A stretch of DNA of 64,000 nucleotides from Corallium rubrum (taxonomy: Eukaryota; Cnidaria; Anthozoa; Scleralcyonacea; Coralliidae). Both the position numbers and the translations under genes were made by a program. The stretch covers positions 5,116,877 through 5,180,876 of the forward strand of contig OZ036002.1 in NCBI GenBank assembly GCA_964035015.1, read 5' to 3'. Positions 12,601-27,250 of this stretch are shown here, piece by piece. The notes under the pieces were generated by a model. It did no database searches. It was given only the letters and a program-made list of their open reading frames with translations, and was not told the origin of the DNA. The stretch's first letter is position 1, and each line of letters opens with the position of its first letter.

Positions 12601-14999
12601 AACTCAAAAGTTTGAAAAATGACTAAAATCGGTCAAAAAGTAAAGGCTAACCCCTTTACTTTTTTTTCCAGATTTTTTTTAAAAATTCCAAAAAAATATT
12701 TTTAGCCCAAATACAGCCTTCTACTTTTCACAGAAGGTCTAAAACGACTTTATTTAACCGTTTTTGACCCTAACTCAAAAGTTTGAAAAATGACCAAAAT
12801 TGGTCAAAAAGTAAAGGCTAACCCCTTTACTTTTTTTTTCCAGATTTCTCTTAAAATTCAAAAAAAAATATTTTTAGCCCAAATACAGCCTTCTCCTTTT
12901 CACAGAAGGTCTAAAACGACTTTATTTAACCGTTTTTGACCCTAACTCAAAAGTTTGAAAAATGACTAAAATCGGTCAGAAAGTAAAGGCTAACCCCTTT
13001 ACTTTTTTTTTTCAGATTTCTCTTAAAAATTCCAAAAAAATATTTTTAGCCCAAATACAGCCTTCTCCTTTTCACAGAAGGTCTAAAACGACTTTATTTA
13101 ACCGTTTTTGTCCCTAACTCAAAAGTTTGAAAAATGACTAAAATTGGTCAAAAAGTAAAGGCTAACCCCTTTACTTTTTTTTTCCAGATTTTTTTTAAAA
13201 ATTCCAAAAAAATATTTTTAGCCCAAATACAGCCTTCTCCTTTTCACAAGTCTAAAACGACTTTATTTAACCGTTTTTGTCCCTAACTCAAAAGTTTGAA
13301 AAATGACTAAAATCGGTCAAAAAGTAAAGGCTAACCCCTTTACTTTTTTTTTTTCCAGATTTCTCTTAAAATTCAAAAAAAAAATTTTTAGCCCAAATAC
13401 AGCCTTCTCCTTTTCACAGAAGGTCTAAAACGACTTTATTTAACCGTTTTTGACCCTAACTCAAAAGTTTGAAAAATGACTAAAATCGGTCAAAAAGTAA
13501 AGGCTAACCCCTTTACTTTTTTTTCCAGATTTTTTTTAAAAATTCCAAAAAAATATTTTTAGCCCAAATACAGCCTTCTACTTTTCACAGAAGGTCTAAA
13601 ACGACTTTATTTAACCGTTTTTGACCCTAACTCAAAAGTTTGAAAAATGACCAAAATTGGTCAAAAAGTAAAGGCTAACCCCTTTACTTTTTTTTCCAGA
13701 TTTTTTTTAAAAATTCCAAAAAAATATTTTTAGCCCAAATACAGCCTTCTACTTTTCACAGAAGGTCTAAAACGACTTTATTTAACCGTTTTTGACCCTA
13801 ACTCAAAAGTTTGAAAAATGACCAAAATTGGTCAAAAAGTAAAGGCTAACCCCTTTACTTTTTTTTCCAGATTTTTTTTAAAAATTCCAAAAAAATATTT
13901 TTAGCCCAAATACAGCCTTCTACTTTTCACAGAAGGTCTAAAACGACTTTATTTAACCGTTTTTGACCCTAACTCAAAAGTTTGAAAAATGACCAAAATT
14001 GGTCAAAAAGTAAAGGCTAACCCCTTTACTTTTTTTTTTCAGATTTCTCTTAAAAATTCCAAAAAAATATTTTTAGCCCAAATACAGCCTTCTCCTTTTC
14101 ACAGAAGGTCTAAAACGACTTTATTTAACCGTTTTTGACCCTAACTCAAAAGTTTGAAAAATGACCAAAATCGGTCAAAAAGTAAAGGCTAACCCCTTTA
14201 CTTTTTTTTTTCAGATTTCTCTTAAAAATTCCAAAAAAATATTTTTAGCCCAAATACAGCCTTCTCCTTTTCACAGAAGGTCTAAAACGACTTTATTTAA
14301 CCGTTTTTGACCCTAAATCGAAAGTTTGAAAAATGACTAAAATTGGTCAAAAAGTAAAGGCTAACCCCTTTACTTTTTTTTTCCAGATTTTTTTTAAAAA
14401 TTCCAAAAAAATATTTTTAGCCCAAATACAGCCTTCTCCTTTTCACAGAAGGTCTAAAACGACTTTATTTAACCGTTTTTGACCCTAATCAAAAGTTTGA
14501 AAAATGACAAAATTGGTCAGAAACTAACCCCTTTACTTTTTTTCCAGATTTTTTAAAATTCAAAAAATATTTTTAGCCCAAATACAGCCTTCTCCTTTTC
14601 ACAGAAGTCTAAAACGACTTTATTTAACCGTTTTTGTCCCTAACTCAAAAGTTTGAAAAATGACTAAAATCGGTCAAAAAGTAAAGGCTAACCCCTTTTT
14701 TTTTTTTCCAGATTTTTTTAAAAATTCCAAAAAAATATTTTTAGCCCAAATACAGCCTTCTCCTTTTCACAGAAGGTCTAAAACGACTTTATTTAACCGT
14801 TTTTGACCCTAACTCAAAAGTTTGAAAAATGACCAAAATTGGTCAAAAAGTAAAGGCTAACCCCTTTACTTTTTTTTTCCAGATTTCTCTTAAAATTCAA
14901 AAAAAAATATTTTTAGCCCAAATACAGCCTTCTCCTTTTCACAGAAGGTCTAAAACGACTTTATTTAACCGTTTTTGACCCTAACTCAAAAGTTTGAAA

Positions 15000-17900
15000 A
15001 ATGACTAAAATCGGTCAGAAAGTAAAGGCTAACCCCTTTACTTTTTTTTTTCAGATTTCTCTTAAAAATTCCAAAAAAATATTTTTAGCCCAAATACAGC
15101 CTTCTCCTTTTCACAGAAGGTCTAAAACGACTTTATTTAACCGTTTTTGTCCCTAACTCAAAAGTTTGAAAAATGACTAAAATCGGTCAAAAAGTAAAGG
15201 CTAACCCCTTTACTTTTTTTTCCAGATTTTTTTTTAAAATTCCAAAAAAATATTTTTAGCCCAAATACAGCCTTCTCCTTTTCACAAGTCTAAAACGACT
15301 TTATTTAACCGTTTTTGTCCCTAACTCAAAAGTTTGAAAAATGACTAAAATCGGTCAAAAAGTAAAGGCTAACCCCTTTACTTTTTTTTTCCAGATTTCT
15401 CTTAAAATTCAAAAAAAAAATTTTTAGCCCAAATACAGCCTTCTCCTTTTCACAGAAGGTCTAAAACGACTTTATTTAACCGTTTTTGACCCTAACTCAA
15501 AAGTTTGAAAAATGACCAAAATCGGTCAGAAACTAACCCCTTTACTTTTTTTTTCCAGATTTTTTTTTAAAATTCCAAAAAAATATTTTTAGCCCAAATA
15601 CAGCCTTCTCCTTTTCACAAGTCTAAAACGACTTTATTTAACCGTTTTTGTCCCTAACTCAAAAGTTTGAAAAATGACTAAAATCGGTCAAAAAGTAAAG
15701 GCTAACCCCTTTACTTTTTTTTCCAGATTTTTTTTAAAAATTCCAAAAAAATATTTTTAGCCCAAATACAGCCTTCTACTTTTCACAGAAGGTCTAAAAC
15801 GACTTTATTTAACCGTTTTTGACCCTAACTCAAAAGTTTGAAAAATGACCAAAATTGGTCAAAAAGTAAAGGCTAACCCCTTTACTTTTTTTTCCAGATT
15901 TTTTTTAAAAATTCCAAAAAAATATTTTTAGCCCAAATACAGCCTTCTACTTTTCACAGAAGGTCTAAAACGACTTTATTTAACCGTTTTTGACCCTAAC
16001 TCAAAAGTTTGAAAAATGACCAAAATTGGTCAAAAAGTAACGGCTAACCCCTTTACTTTTTTTTTCCAGATTTCTCTTAAAATTCAAAAAAAAATATTTT
16101 TAGCCCAAATACAGCCTTCTCCTTTTCACAGAGGGTCTAAAACGACTTTATTTAACCGTTTTTGACCCTAACTCAAAAGTTTGAAAAATGACTAAAATCG
16201 GTCAGAAAGTAAAAGGCTAACCCCTTTACTTTTTTTTTTCAGATTTCTCTTAAAAATTCCAAAAAAATATTTTTAGCCCAAATACAGCCTTCTCCTTTTC
16301 ACAGAAGGTCTAAAACGACTTTATTTAACCGTTTTTGTCCCTAACTCAAAAGTTTGAAAAATGACTAAAATCGGTCAAAAAGTAAAGGCTAACCCCTTTA
16401 CTTTTTTTCCAGATTTTTTTAAAATTCCAAAAAAATATTTTTAGCCCAAATACAGCCTTCTCCTTTTCACAAGTCTAAAACGACTTTATTTAACCGTTTT
16501 TGTCCCTAACTCAAAAGTTTGAAAAATGACTAAAATCGGTCAAAAAGTAAAGGCTAACCCCTTTACTTTTTTTTTCCAGATTTCTCTTAAAATTCAAAAA
16601 AAAAATTTTTAGCCCAAATACAGCCTTCTCCTTTTCACAGAAGGTCTAAAACGACTTTATTTAACCGTTTTTGACCCTAACTCAAAAGTTTGAAAAATGA
16701 CCAAAATCGGTCAGAAACTAACCCCTTTACTTTTTTTTTCCAGATTTCTCTTAAAATTCAAAAAAAAATTTTTAGCCCAAATACAGCCTTCTCCTTTTCA
16801 CAGAAGGTCTAAAACGACTTTATTTAACCGTTTTTGACCCTAACTCAAAAGTTTGAAAAATGACTAAAATCGGTCAAAAAGTAAAGGCTAACCCCTTTAC
16901 TTTTTTTTCCAGATTTTTTTTAAAAATTCCAAAAAAATATTTTTAGCCCAAATACAGCCTTCTACTTTTCACAGAAGGTCTAAAACGACTTTATTTAACC
17001 GTTTTTGACCCTAACTCAAAAGTTTGAAAAATGACCAAAATTGGTCAAAAAGTAAAGGCTAACCCCTTTACTTTTTTTTCCAGATTTTTTTTAAAAATTC
17101 CAAAAAAAATATTTTTAGCCCAAATACAGCCTTCTACTTTTCACAGAAGGTCTAAAACGACTTTATTTAACCGTTTTTGACCCTAACTCAAAAGTTTGAA
17201 AAATGACCAAAATTGGTCAAAAAGTAAAGGCTAACCCCTTTACTTTTTTTTCCAGATTTTTTTAAAAATTCCAAAAAAATATTTTTAGCCCAAATACAGC
17301 CTTCTACTTTTCACAGAAGGTCTAAAACGACTTTATTTAACCGTTTTTGACCCTAACTCAAAAGTTTGAAAAATGACCAAAATTGGTCAAAAAGTAAAGG
17401 CTAACCCCTTTACTTTTTTTTCCAGATTTTTTTTAAAAATTCCAAAAAAATATTTTTAGCCCAAATACAGCCTTCTACTTTTCACAGAAGGTCTAAAACG
17501 ACTTTATTTAACCGTTTTTGACCCTAACTCAAAAGTTTGAAAAATGACCAAAATTGGTCAAAAAGTAAAGGCTAACCCCTTTACTTTTTTTTTTCAGATT
17601 TCTCTTAAAAATTCCAAAAAATATTTTTAGCCCAAATACAGCCTTCTCCTTTTCACAGAAGGTCTAAAACGACTTTATTTAACCGTTTTTGACCCTAACT
17701 CAAAAGTTTGAAAAATGACTAAAATCGGTCAAAAAGTAAAGGCTAACCCCTTTACTTTTTTTTTTCAGATTTCTCTTAAAAATTCCAAAAAATATTTTTA
17801 GCCCAAATACAGCCTTCTCCTTTTCACAGAAGGTCTAAAACGACTTTATTTAACCGTTTTTGACCCTAAATCGAAAGTTTGAAAAATGACTAAAATTGGT

Positions 17901-20630
17901 CAAAAAGTAAAGGCTAACCCCTTTACTTTTTTTTTCCAGATTTTTTTTAAAAATTCCAAAAAAATATTTTTAGCCCAAATACAGCCTTCTCCTTTTCACA
18001 AGTCTAAAACGACTTTATTTAACCGTTTTTGTCCCTAACTCAAAAGTTTGAAAAATGACTAAAATCGGTCAAAAAGTAAAGGCTAACCCCTTTACTTTTT
18101 TTTTCCAGATTTTTTTTAAAAATTCCAAAAAAATATTTTTAGCCCAAATACAGCCTTCTACTTTTCACAGAAGGTCTAAAACGACTTTATTTAACCGTTT
18201 TTGACCCTAACTCAAAAGTTTGAAAAATGACCAAAATTGGTCAAAAAGTAAAGGCTAACCCCTTTACTTTTTTTTTCCAGATTTCTCTTAAAATTCAAAA
18301 AAAAATATTTTTAGCCCAAATACAGCCTTCTCCTTTTCACAGAAGGTCTAAAACGACTTTATTTAACCGTTTTTGACCCTAACTCAAAAGTTTGAAAAAT
18401 GACTAAAATCGGTCAGAAAGTAAAGGCTAACCCCTTTACTTTTTTTTTTCAGATTTCTCTTAAAAATTCCAAAAAAATATTTTTAGCCCAAATACAGCCT
18501 TCTCCTTTTCACAGAAGGTCTAAAACGACTTTATTTAACCGTTTTTGTCCCTAACTCAAAAGTTTGAAAAATGACTAAAATCGGTCAAAAAGTAAAGGCT
18601 AACCCCTTTACTTTTTTTTCCAGATTTTTTTTTAAAATTCCAAAAAAATATTTTTAGCCCAAATACAGCCTTCTCCTTTTCACAAGTCTAAAACGACTTT
18701 ATTTAACCGTTTTTGTCCCTAACTCAAAAGTTTGAAAAATGACTAAAATCGGTCAAAAAGTAAAGGCTAACCCCTTTACTTTTTTTTTCCAGATTTCTCT
18801 TAAAATTCAAAAAAAAAATTTTTAGCCCAAATACAGCCTTCTCCTTTTCACAGAAGGTCTAAAACGACTTTATTTAACCGTTTTTGACCCTAACTCAAAA
18901 GTTTGAAAAATGACCAAAATCGGTCAGAAACTAACCCCTTTACTTTTTTTTTCCAGATTTTTTTTTAAAATTCCAAAAAAATATTTTTAGCCCAAATACA
19001 GCCTTCTCCTTTTCACAAGTCTAAAACGACTTTATTTAACCGTTTTTGTCCCTAACTCAAAAGTTTGAAAAATGACTAAAATCGGTCAAAAAGTAAAGGC
19101 TAACCCCTTTACTTTTTTTTCCAGATTTTTTTTAAAAATTCCAAAAAAATATTTTTAGCCCAAATACAGCCTTCTACTTTTCACAGAAGGTCTAAAACGA
19201 CTTTATTTAACCGTTTTTGACCCTAACTCAAAAGTTTGAAAAATGACCAAAATTGGTCAAAAAGTAAAGGCTAACCCCTTTACTTTTTTTTCCAGATTTT
19301 TTTTAAAAATTCCAAAAAAATATTTTTAGCCCAAATACAGCCTTCTACTTTTCACAGAAGGTCTAAAACGACTTTATTTAACCGTTTTTGACCCTAACTC
19401 AAAAGTTTGAAAAATGACCAAAATTGGTCAAAAAGTAAAGGCTAACCCCTTTACTTTTTTTTTCCAGATTTCTCTTAAAATTCAAAAAAAAATATTTTTA
19501 GCCCAAATACAGCCTTCTCCTTTTCACAGAGGGTCTAAAACGACTTTATTTAACCGTTTTTGACCCTAACTCAAAAGTTTGAAAAATGACTAAAATCGGT
19601 CAGAAAGTAAAGGCTAACCCCTTTACTTTTTTTTTTCAGATTTCTCTTAAAAATTCCAAAAAAATATTTTTAGCCCAAATACAGCCTTCTCCTTTTCACA
19701 GAAGGTCTAAAACGACTTTATTTAACCGTTTTTGTCCCTAACTCAAAAGTTTGAAAAATGACTAAAATCGGTCAAAAAGTAAAGGCTAACCCCTTTACTT
19801 TTTTTTCCAGATTTTTTTTTAAAATTCCAAAAAAATATTTTTAGCCCAAATACAGCCTTCTCCTTTTCACAAGTCTAAAACGACTTTATTTAACCGTTTT
19901 TGTCCCTAACTCAAAAGTTTGAAAAATGACTAAAATCGGTCAAAAAGTAAAGGCTAACCCCTTTACTTTTTTTTTCCAGATTTCTCTTAAAATTCAAAAA
20001 AAAAAATTTTTAGCCCAAATACAGCCTTCTCCTTTTCACAGAAGGTCTAAAACGACTTTATTTAACCGTTTTTGACCCTAACTCAAAAGTTTGAAAAATG
20101 ACCAAAATCGGTCAGAAACTAACCCCTTTACTTTTTTTTTCCAGATTTCTCTTAAAATTCAAAAAAAAAATTTTTAGCCCAAATACAGCCTTCTCCTTTT
20201 CACAGAAGGTCTAAAACGACTTTATTTAACCGTTTTTGACCCTAACTCAAAAGTTTGAAAAATGACTAAAATCGGTCAAAAAGTAAAGGCTAACCCCTTT
20301 ACTTTTTTTTCCAGATTTTTTTTAAAAATTCCAAAAAAATATTTTTAGCCCAAATACAGCCTTCTACTTTTCACAGAAGGTCTAAAACGACTTTATTTAA
20401 CCGTTTTTGACCCTAACTCAAAAGTTTGAAAAATGACCAAAATTGGTCAAAAAGTAAAGGCTAACCCCTTTACTTTTTTTTCCAGATTTTTTTTAAAAAT
20501 TCCAAAAAAATATTTTTAGCCCAAATACAGCCTTCTACTTTTCACAGAAGGTCTAAAACGACTTTATTTAACCGTTTTTGACCCTAACTCAAAAGTTTGA
20601 AAAATGACCAAAATTGGTCAAAAAGTAAAG
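15000..20630 (+). repeat. Higher-order repeat block, ~3.4-kb unit of about 20 monomers
   Basis: Private variants recur at one fixed distance. The 7-bp deletion variant GGTCAGAAACTAACCCC occurs at 15,524 and 18,922 (3,398 bp) and at 16,709 and 20,110 (3,401 bp). The unique CACAGAGGGTC variant occurs at 16,131 and 19,529 (3,398 bp). The monomer order between these markers matches. This indicates duplication of a 20-monomer block by unequal exchange. Confidence 0.8.
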
Positions 20631-20765
20631 GCTAAACTTTTTTTTCCCTCTTAAAATTCAAAAAAAAAATTTTTAGCCCAAATTTTTTTTCACAGACTTT
20701 ATTTAACCGTTTTTGACCCTAACTCTGAAAATAAAATTCAAAGAAAAATTCCAAAAAATATTTTT
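20630..20765 (+). repeat. Scrambled satellite segment
   Basis: Monomer pieces are deleted and joined out of order: GGCTAAACTTTTTTTTTCCC runs straight into CTTAAAATTC, then a shortened CCCAAATTTTTTTTCACAG, then AACTCTGAAAATAAAATTC. Flanking monomers are intact. It could be a real recombination scar or a consensus error at the end of the duplicated block. Confidence 0.6.
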
Positions 20766-22429
20766 AGCCCAAATACAGCCTTCTCCTTTTCACAGAAGGT
20801 CTAAAACGACTTTATTTAACCGTTTTTGACCCTAACTCAAAAGTTTGAAAAATGACTAAAATCGGTCAAAAAGTAAAGGCTAACCCCTTTACTTTTTTTT
20901 CCAGATTTTTTTTTAAAATTCCAAAAAAATATTTTTAGCCCAAATACAGCCTTCTCCTTTTCACAAGTCTAAAACGACTTTATTTAACCGTTTTTGTCCC
21001 TAACTCAAAAGTTTGAAAAATGACTAAAATCGGTCAAAAAGTAAAGGCTAACCCCTTTACTTTTTTTTTCCAGATTTCTCTTAAAATTCAAAAAAAAATT
21101 TTTTACCCCAAATACAGCCTTCTCCTTTTCACAGAAGGTCTAAAACGACTTTATTTAACCGTTTTTGACCCTAACTCAAAAGTTTGAAAAATGACCAAAA
21201 TCGGTCAGAAACTAACCCCTTTACTTTTTTTTTCCAGATTTCTCTTAAAATTCAAAAAAAAAATTTTTAGCCCAAATACAGCCTTCTCCTTTTCACAGAA
21301 GGTCTAAAACGACTTTATTTAACCGTTTTTGACCCTAACTCAAAAGTTTGAAAAATGACCAAAATCGGTCAGAAAGTAAAGGCTAACCCCTTTACTTTTT
21401 TTTTCCAGATTTCTCTTAAAATTCAAAAAAAAATTTTTTTAGCCCAAATACAGCCTTCTCCTTTGCACAGGTCTTAAACGACTTTATTTAACCGTTTTTG
21501 ACCCTAACTCAAAAGTTTGAAAAATGACCAAAATCGGTCAAAAAGTAAAGGCTAACCCCTTTACTTCTTTTTTTTCCAGATTTCTCTTAAAATTCAAAAA
21601 AAAATATTTTTAGCCCAAATACAGCCTTCTCCTTTTCACAGAAGGTCTAAAACGACTTTATTTAACCGTTTTTGACCCTAACTCAAAAGTTTGAAAAATG
21701 ACCAAAATTGGTCAAAAAGTAAAGGCTAACCCCTTTACTTTTTTTTCCAGATTTTTTTTAAAAATTCCAAAAAAATATTTTTAGTCCAAATGCAGCCTTC
21801 TACTTTTCACAGAAGGTCTAAAACGACTTTATTTAACCGTTTTTGACCCTAACTCAAAAGTTTGAAAAATGACCAAAATTGGTCAAAAAGTAAAGGCTAA
21901 CCCCTTTACTTTTTTTTTCCAGATTTCTCTTAAAATTCAAAAAAAAATATTTTTAGCCCAAATACAGCCTTCTCCTTTTCACAGAAGGTCTAAAACGACT
22001 TTATTTAACCGTTTTTGTCCCTAACTCAAAAGTTTGAAAAATGACTAAAATCGGTCAAAAAGTAAAGGCTAACCCCTTTACTTTTTTTTCCAGATTTTTT
22101 TTTAAAATTCCAAAAAAATATTTTTAGCCCAAATACAGCCTTCTCCTTTTCACAGAAGGTCTAAAACGACTTTATTTAACCGTTTTTGTCCCTAACTCAA
22201 AAGTTTGAAAAATGACTAAAATCGGTCAAAAAGTAAAGGCTAACCCCTTTACTTTTTTTTTCCAGATTTCTCTTAAAATTCAAAAAAAAATATTTTTAGC
22301 CCAAATACAGCCTTCTCCTTTTCACAGAAGGTCTAAAACGACTTTATTTAACCGTTTTTGACCCTAACTCAAAAGTTTGAAAAATGACCAAAATCGGTCA
22401 GAAAGTAAAGGCTAACCCCTTTATTTTTT

Positions 22430-25400
22430 TTCCAGATTTTTTTCAAAAAATCATAATTTCTTTTTTAGAGAAAATACAGCCTTCTCCTTTTCAAAAAAGG
22501 TCTAAAACGACTTTATTTAACCGTTTTTGACCCTAACTCAAAAGTTTCAAAAGTGACTAAAATCGGTCAAAAAGTAAAGGCTAACCCCTTTACTTTTTTT
22601 TTTCCAGATTTCTCTTAAAAATTCAAAAAAAAATATTTTTAGCCCAAATACAGCCTTCTCCTTTTCACAGAAGGTCTAAAACGACTTTATTTAACCGTTT
22701 TTGACCCTAACTCAAAAGTTTGAAAAATGACCAAAATCGGTCAAAAAGTAAAGGCTAACCCCTTTACTTTTTTTTCCAGATTTCTCTTAAAATTCAAAAA
22801 AAAATATTTTTAGCCCAAATACAGCCTTCTCCTTTTCACAGAAGGTCTAAAACGACTTTATTTAACCGTTTTTGACCCTAACTCAAAAGTTTGAAAAATG
22901 ACCAAAATCGGTCAAAAAGTAAAGGCTAACCCCTTTACTTTTTTTTTCCAGATTTCTCTTAAAATTCAAAAAAAAATATTTTTAGCCCAAATACAGCCTT
23001 CTCCTTTTCACAGAAGGTCTAAAACGACTTTATTTAACCGTTTTTGACCCTAACTCAAAAGTTTGAAAAAAGACCAAAATCGGTCCAAAAAAAAAGTAAA
23101 GGCTAACCCCTTTACTTTTTTTTTCCGGATTTTTTTCAAAAGACCAAATAAGATATTTTTAGCCAAAATACAGCCTCCTCTTTTTCACACAAGGTCCAAA
23201 ACGACTTTATTTAACTGTTTTTTACCCTAACTCAAAAGTTTCAAAAGTGACCAAAATCGGTCCAAAAAAAAAGTAAAGGCTAACCCCTTTACTTTTTTTT
23301 TCCGGATTTTTTTCAAAAGACCAAATAAGATATTTTTAGCCAAAATACAGCCTTCTCCTTTTCACATAAGGTCTAAAACGACTTTATTTAACCGTTTTTG
23401 ACCCTAATTCAAAAGTTTCAAAAGTGACCAAAATCGGTCAAAAAGTAAAGGCTAACCCCTTTACTTTTTTTTCCAGATTTTTTTTTAAAATTCAAAAAAA
23501 AAATATTTTTAGCCCAAATACAGCCTTCTCCTTTTCACAGAAGGTCTAAAACGACTTTATTTAACCGTTTTTGACCCTAACTCAAAAGTTTGAAAAATGA
23601 CCAAAATCGGTCAAAAGTAAAGGCTAACCCCTTTACTTTTTTTTCCAGATTTTTTTTAAAATTCAAAAAAAAATTTTTTTAGCCCAAATACAGCCTTCTC
23701 CTTTTCACAGAAGGTCTAAAACGACTTTATTTAACCGTTTTTGACCCTAACTCAAAAGTTTGAAAAATGACCAAAATCCGTCCAAAAAAAAAAGTAAGGG
23801 CTAACCCCTTTACTTTTTTTTTCCGGATTTTTTTCAAAAGATCAAAAAACAAATTTTTCGCCCAAATACAGCCTTCTCCTTTTCACAGAAGGTCTAAAAC
23901 GACTTTATTTAACCATTTTTGACCCTATCTGAAAACTTTCAAAAGTGACCAAAATCGGTCAAAAAGTAAAGGCTAACCCCTTTACTTTTTTTTTTCCAGA
24001 TTTCTCTTAAAAATTCCAAAAAAATATTTTTAGCCCAAATACAGCCTTCTCCTTTTCACAGAAGGTCTAAAACGACTTTATTTAACCGTTTTTGACCCTA
24101 ACTCAAAAGTTTGAAAAATGACCAAAATCGGTCAAAAAGTAAAGGCTAACCCCTTTACTTTTTTTTTCCAGATTTCTCTTAAAATTCAAAAAAAAATATT
24201 TTTAGCCCAAATACAGCCTTCTCCTTTTCACAGAAGGTCTAAAACGACTTTATTTAACCGTTTTTGTCCCTAACTCAAAAGTTTGAAAAATGACTAAAAT
24301 CGGTCAAAAAGTAAAGGCTAACCCCTTTACTTTTTTTTTCCAGATTTTTTTTTAAAAATTCCAAAAAAATATTTTTAGCCCAAATACAGCCTTCTCCTTT
24401 TCACAGAAGGTCTAAAACGACTTTATTTAACCGTTTTTGACCCTAACTCAAAAGTTTGAAAAATGACCAAAATCGGTCAAAAAGTAAAGGCTAACCCCTT
24501 TACTTTTTTTTTCCAGATTTCTCTTAAAAATTCAAAAAAAAATATTTTTAGCCCAAATACAGCCTTCTCCTTTTCACAGAAGGTCTAAAACGACTTTATT
24601 TAACCGTTTTTGACCCTAACTCAAAAGTTTGAAAAATGACCAAAATCGGTCAAAAAGTAAAGGCTAACCCCTTTACTTTTTTTTTCCAGATTTTTTTAAA
24701 AATTCAAAAAAATATTTTTAGCCCAAATACAGCCTTCTCCCTTTTCACAGAAGGTCTAAAACGACTTTATTTAACCGTTTTTGACCCTAACTCAAAAGTT
24801 TGAAAAATGACCAAAATCGGTCAAAAAGTAAAGGCTAACCCCTTTACTTTTTTTTTCCAGATTTCTCTTAAAATTCAAAAAAAAATTTTTTAGCCCAAAT
24901 ACAGCCTTCTCCTTTTCACAGAAGGTCTAAAACGACTTTATTTAACCGTTTTTGACCCTAACTCAAAAGTTTGAAAAATGACCAAAATCGGTCAAAAAGT
25001 AAAGGCTAACCCCTTTACTTTTTTTTTCCGGATTTTTTTTCAAAAAATCAAAAAAAAAATTTTTAGCCAAAATACAGCCTTCTCCTTTTCACAGAAGGTC
25101 TAAAACGACTTTATTTAACCGTTTTTGACCCTAACTCAAAAGTTTCAAAAGTGACCAAAATCGGTCAAAAAGTAAAGGCTAACCCCTTTACTTTTTTTTT
25201 CCAGATTTCTTTTAAAAATTCAAAAAAAAATTTTTTTAGCGAAAATACAGCCTTCTCCTTTTCACAGAAGGTCTAAAACGACTTTATTTAACCGGTTTTG
25301 ACCCTAACTCAAAAGTTTCAAAAGTGACCAAAATCGGTCAAAAAGTAAAGGCTAACCCCTTTACTTTTTTTTTCCAGATTTCTCTTAAAAATTCCAAAAA

Positions 25401-27250
25401 AATATTTTTAGCCCAAATACAGCCTTCTCCTTTTCACAGAAGGTCTAAAACGACTTTATTTAACCGTTTTTGACCCTAACTCAAAAGTTTGAAAAATGAC
25501 CAAAATCGGTCAAAAAGTAAAGGCTAACCCCTTTACTTTTTTTTTTCCAGATTTTTCTTAAAAATTCAAAAAAATATTTTTAGCCCAAATACAGCCTTCT
25601 CCTTTTCACAGAAGGTCTAAAACGACTTTATTTAACCGTTTTTGACCCTAACTCAAAAGTTTGAAAAATGACTAAAATTGGTCAAAAAGTAAAGGCTAAC
25701 CCCTTTACTTTTTTTTCCAGATTTTTTTTTAAAAATTCCAAAAAAATATTTTTAGCCCAAATACAGCCTTCTACTTTTCACAGAAGGTCTAAAACGACTT
25801 TATTTAACCGTTTTTGACCCTAACTCAAAAGTTTGAAAAATGACCAAAATTGGTCAAAAAGTAAAGGCTAACCCCTTTACTTTTTTTTTCCAGATTTTTT
25901 TTAAAAAATTCCAAAAAAATATTTTTAGCCCAAATACAGCCTTCTACTTTTCACAGAAGGTCTAAAACGACTTTATTTAACCGTTTTTGACCCTAACTCA
26001 AAAAGTTTGAAAAATGACCAAAATTGGTCAAAAAGTAAAGGCTAACCCCTTTACTTTTTTTTCCAGATTTTTTTAAAAATTCCAAAAAAATATTTTTAGC
26101 CCAAATACAGCCTTCTACTTTTCACAGAAGGTCTAAAACGACTTTATTTAACCGTTTTTGACCCTAACTCAAAAGTTTGAAAAATGACTAAAATCGGTCA
26201 AAAAGTAAAGGCTAACCCCTTTACTTCTTTTTTCTGGATTTTTTTTAAAAATCAAAAAAATATTTTTAACCCAAGTACAGCCTTCTCCTTTTCACAGAAG
26301 GTTTAAAACGACTTTATTTAACCGTTTTTGACCTTAAATCAACAGTTTCAAAAGTGCCCAAAATCGGTCAAAAAGTAAAGGCTAACCCCTTTACTCTTTT
26401 TCCTGGTTTTTTTTTTCAAAAATCAAAAAAAATATTTTTAGCCAAAATACAGCCTTCTCCTTTTCACAGAAGGTCTAAAACGACTTTATTTAACCGTTTT
26501 TGACCCCAACTCAAAAGTTTCAAAAGTGACCAAAATCGGTCAAAAAGTAAAGGCTAACCCCTTTACTTTTTTTTCCGGATTTTTTTCAAAAAATCAATAA
26601 AAATATTTTTAGCCAAAAATACAGCCTTCTCCTTTTCACAGAAGGTCTAAAACGACTTTATTTAACCGTTTTTGTACCTAACTCAAAAGTTTCAAAAGTG
26701 ACCAAAATCGGTCAAAAAGTAAAGGCTAACGCCTTTACTTTTTTTTTCCGGATTTTTTTTTAAAAATCAAAAAAATATTTTTAGCCAAAATACAGCCTTC
26801 TCCTTTTCACAGAAGGTCTAAAACGACTTTATTTAACCGTTTTTGACCCAAACTCAATAGTTTCAAAAGTGACCAAAATCGGTCAAAAAGTAAAGGCTAA
26901 CCCCTTTACTTTTTTTTTCCGGATTTTTTCAAAAAAAAAAAAAAAATATTTTTAGCCAAAATACAGCCTTCTCCTTTTCACAGAAGGTCTAAAACGACTT
27001 TATTTAACCGTTTTTGACCCTAACTCAAAAGTTTGAAAAATGACCAAAATCGGTCAAAAAGTAAAGGCTAACCCCTTTACTATTTTTTTCTGGATTGTTT
27101 TTCAAAAGATCAAAAAACAAATTTTTCGCCCAAATACAGCCTTCTCCTTTTCACAGAAGGTCTAAAACGACTTTATTTAACCATTTTTGACCCTATCTGA
27201 AAACTTTCAAAAGAGACCAAAATCGGTCAAAAAGTAAAGGCTAACCCCTT
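22430..27250 (+). repeat. Second monomer subfamily interspersed in the array
   Basis: Monomers here and at about 29,130-29,520, 30,330-30,380 and 32,600-34,600 carry linked differences. These are TCCGGATTTTTTTCAAAA instead of CCAGATTTCTC, AGCCAAAATACAG instead of AGCCCAAATACAG, and GTTTCAAAAGTGACC instead of GTTTGAAAAATGACC. The CCGG form removes the CAG that ends the T-tract in the main subfamily. A third linked pair, CCCATATACAG with ACGACCTTATTT, marks monomers near 29,180, 33,935, 34,285 and 34,465. Confidence 0.8.
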
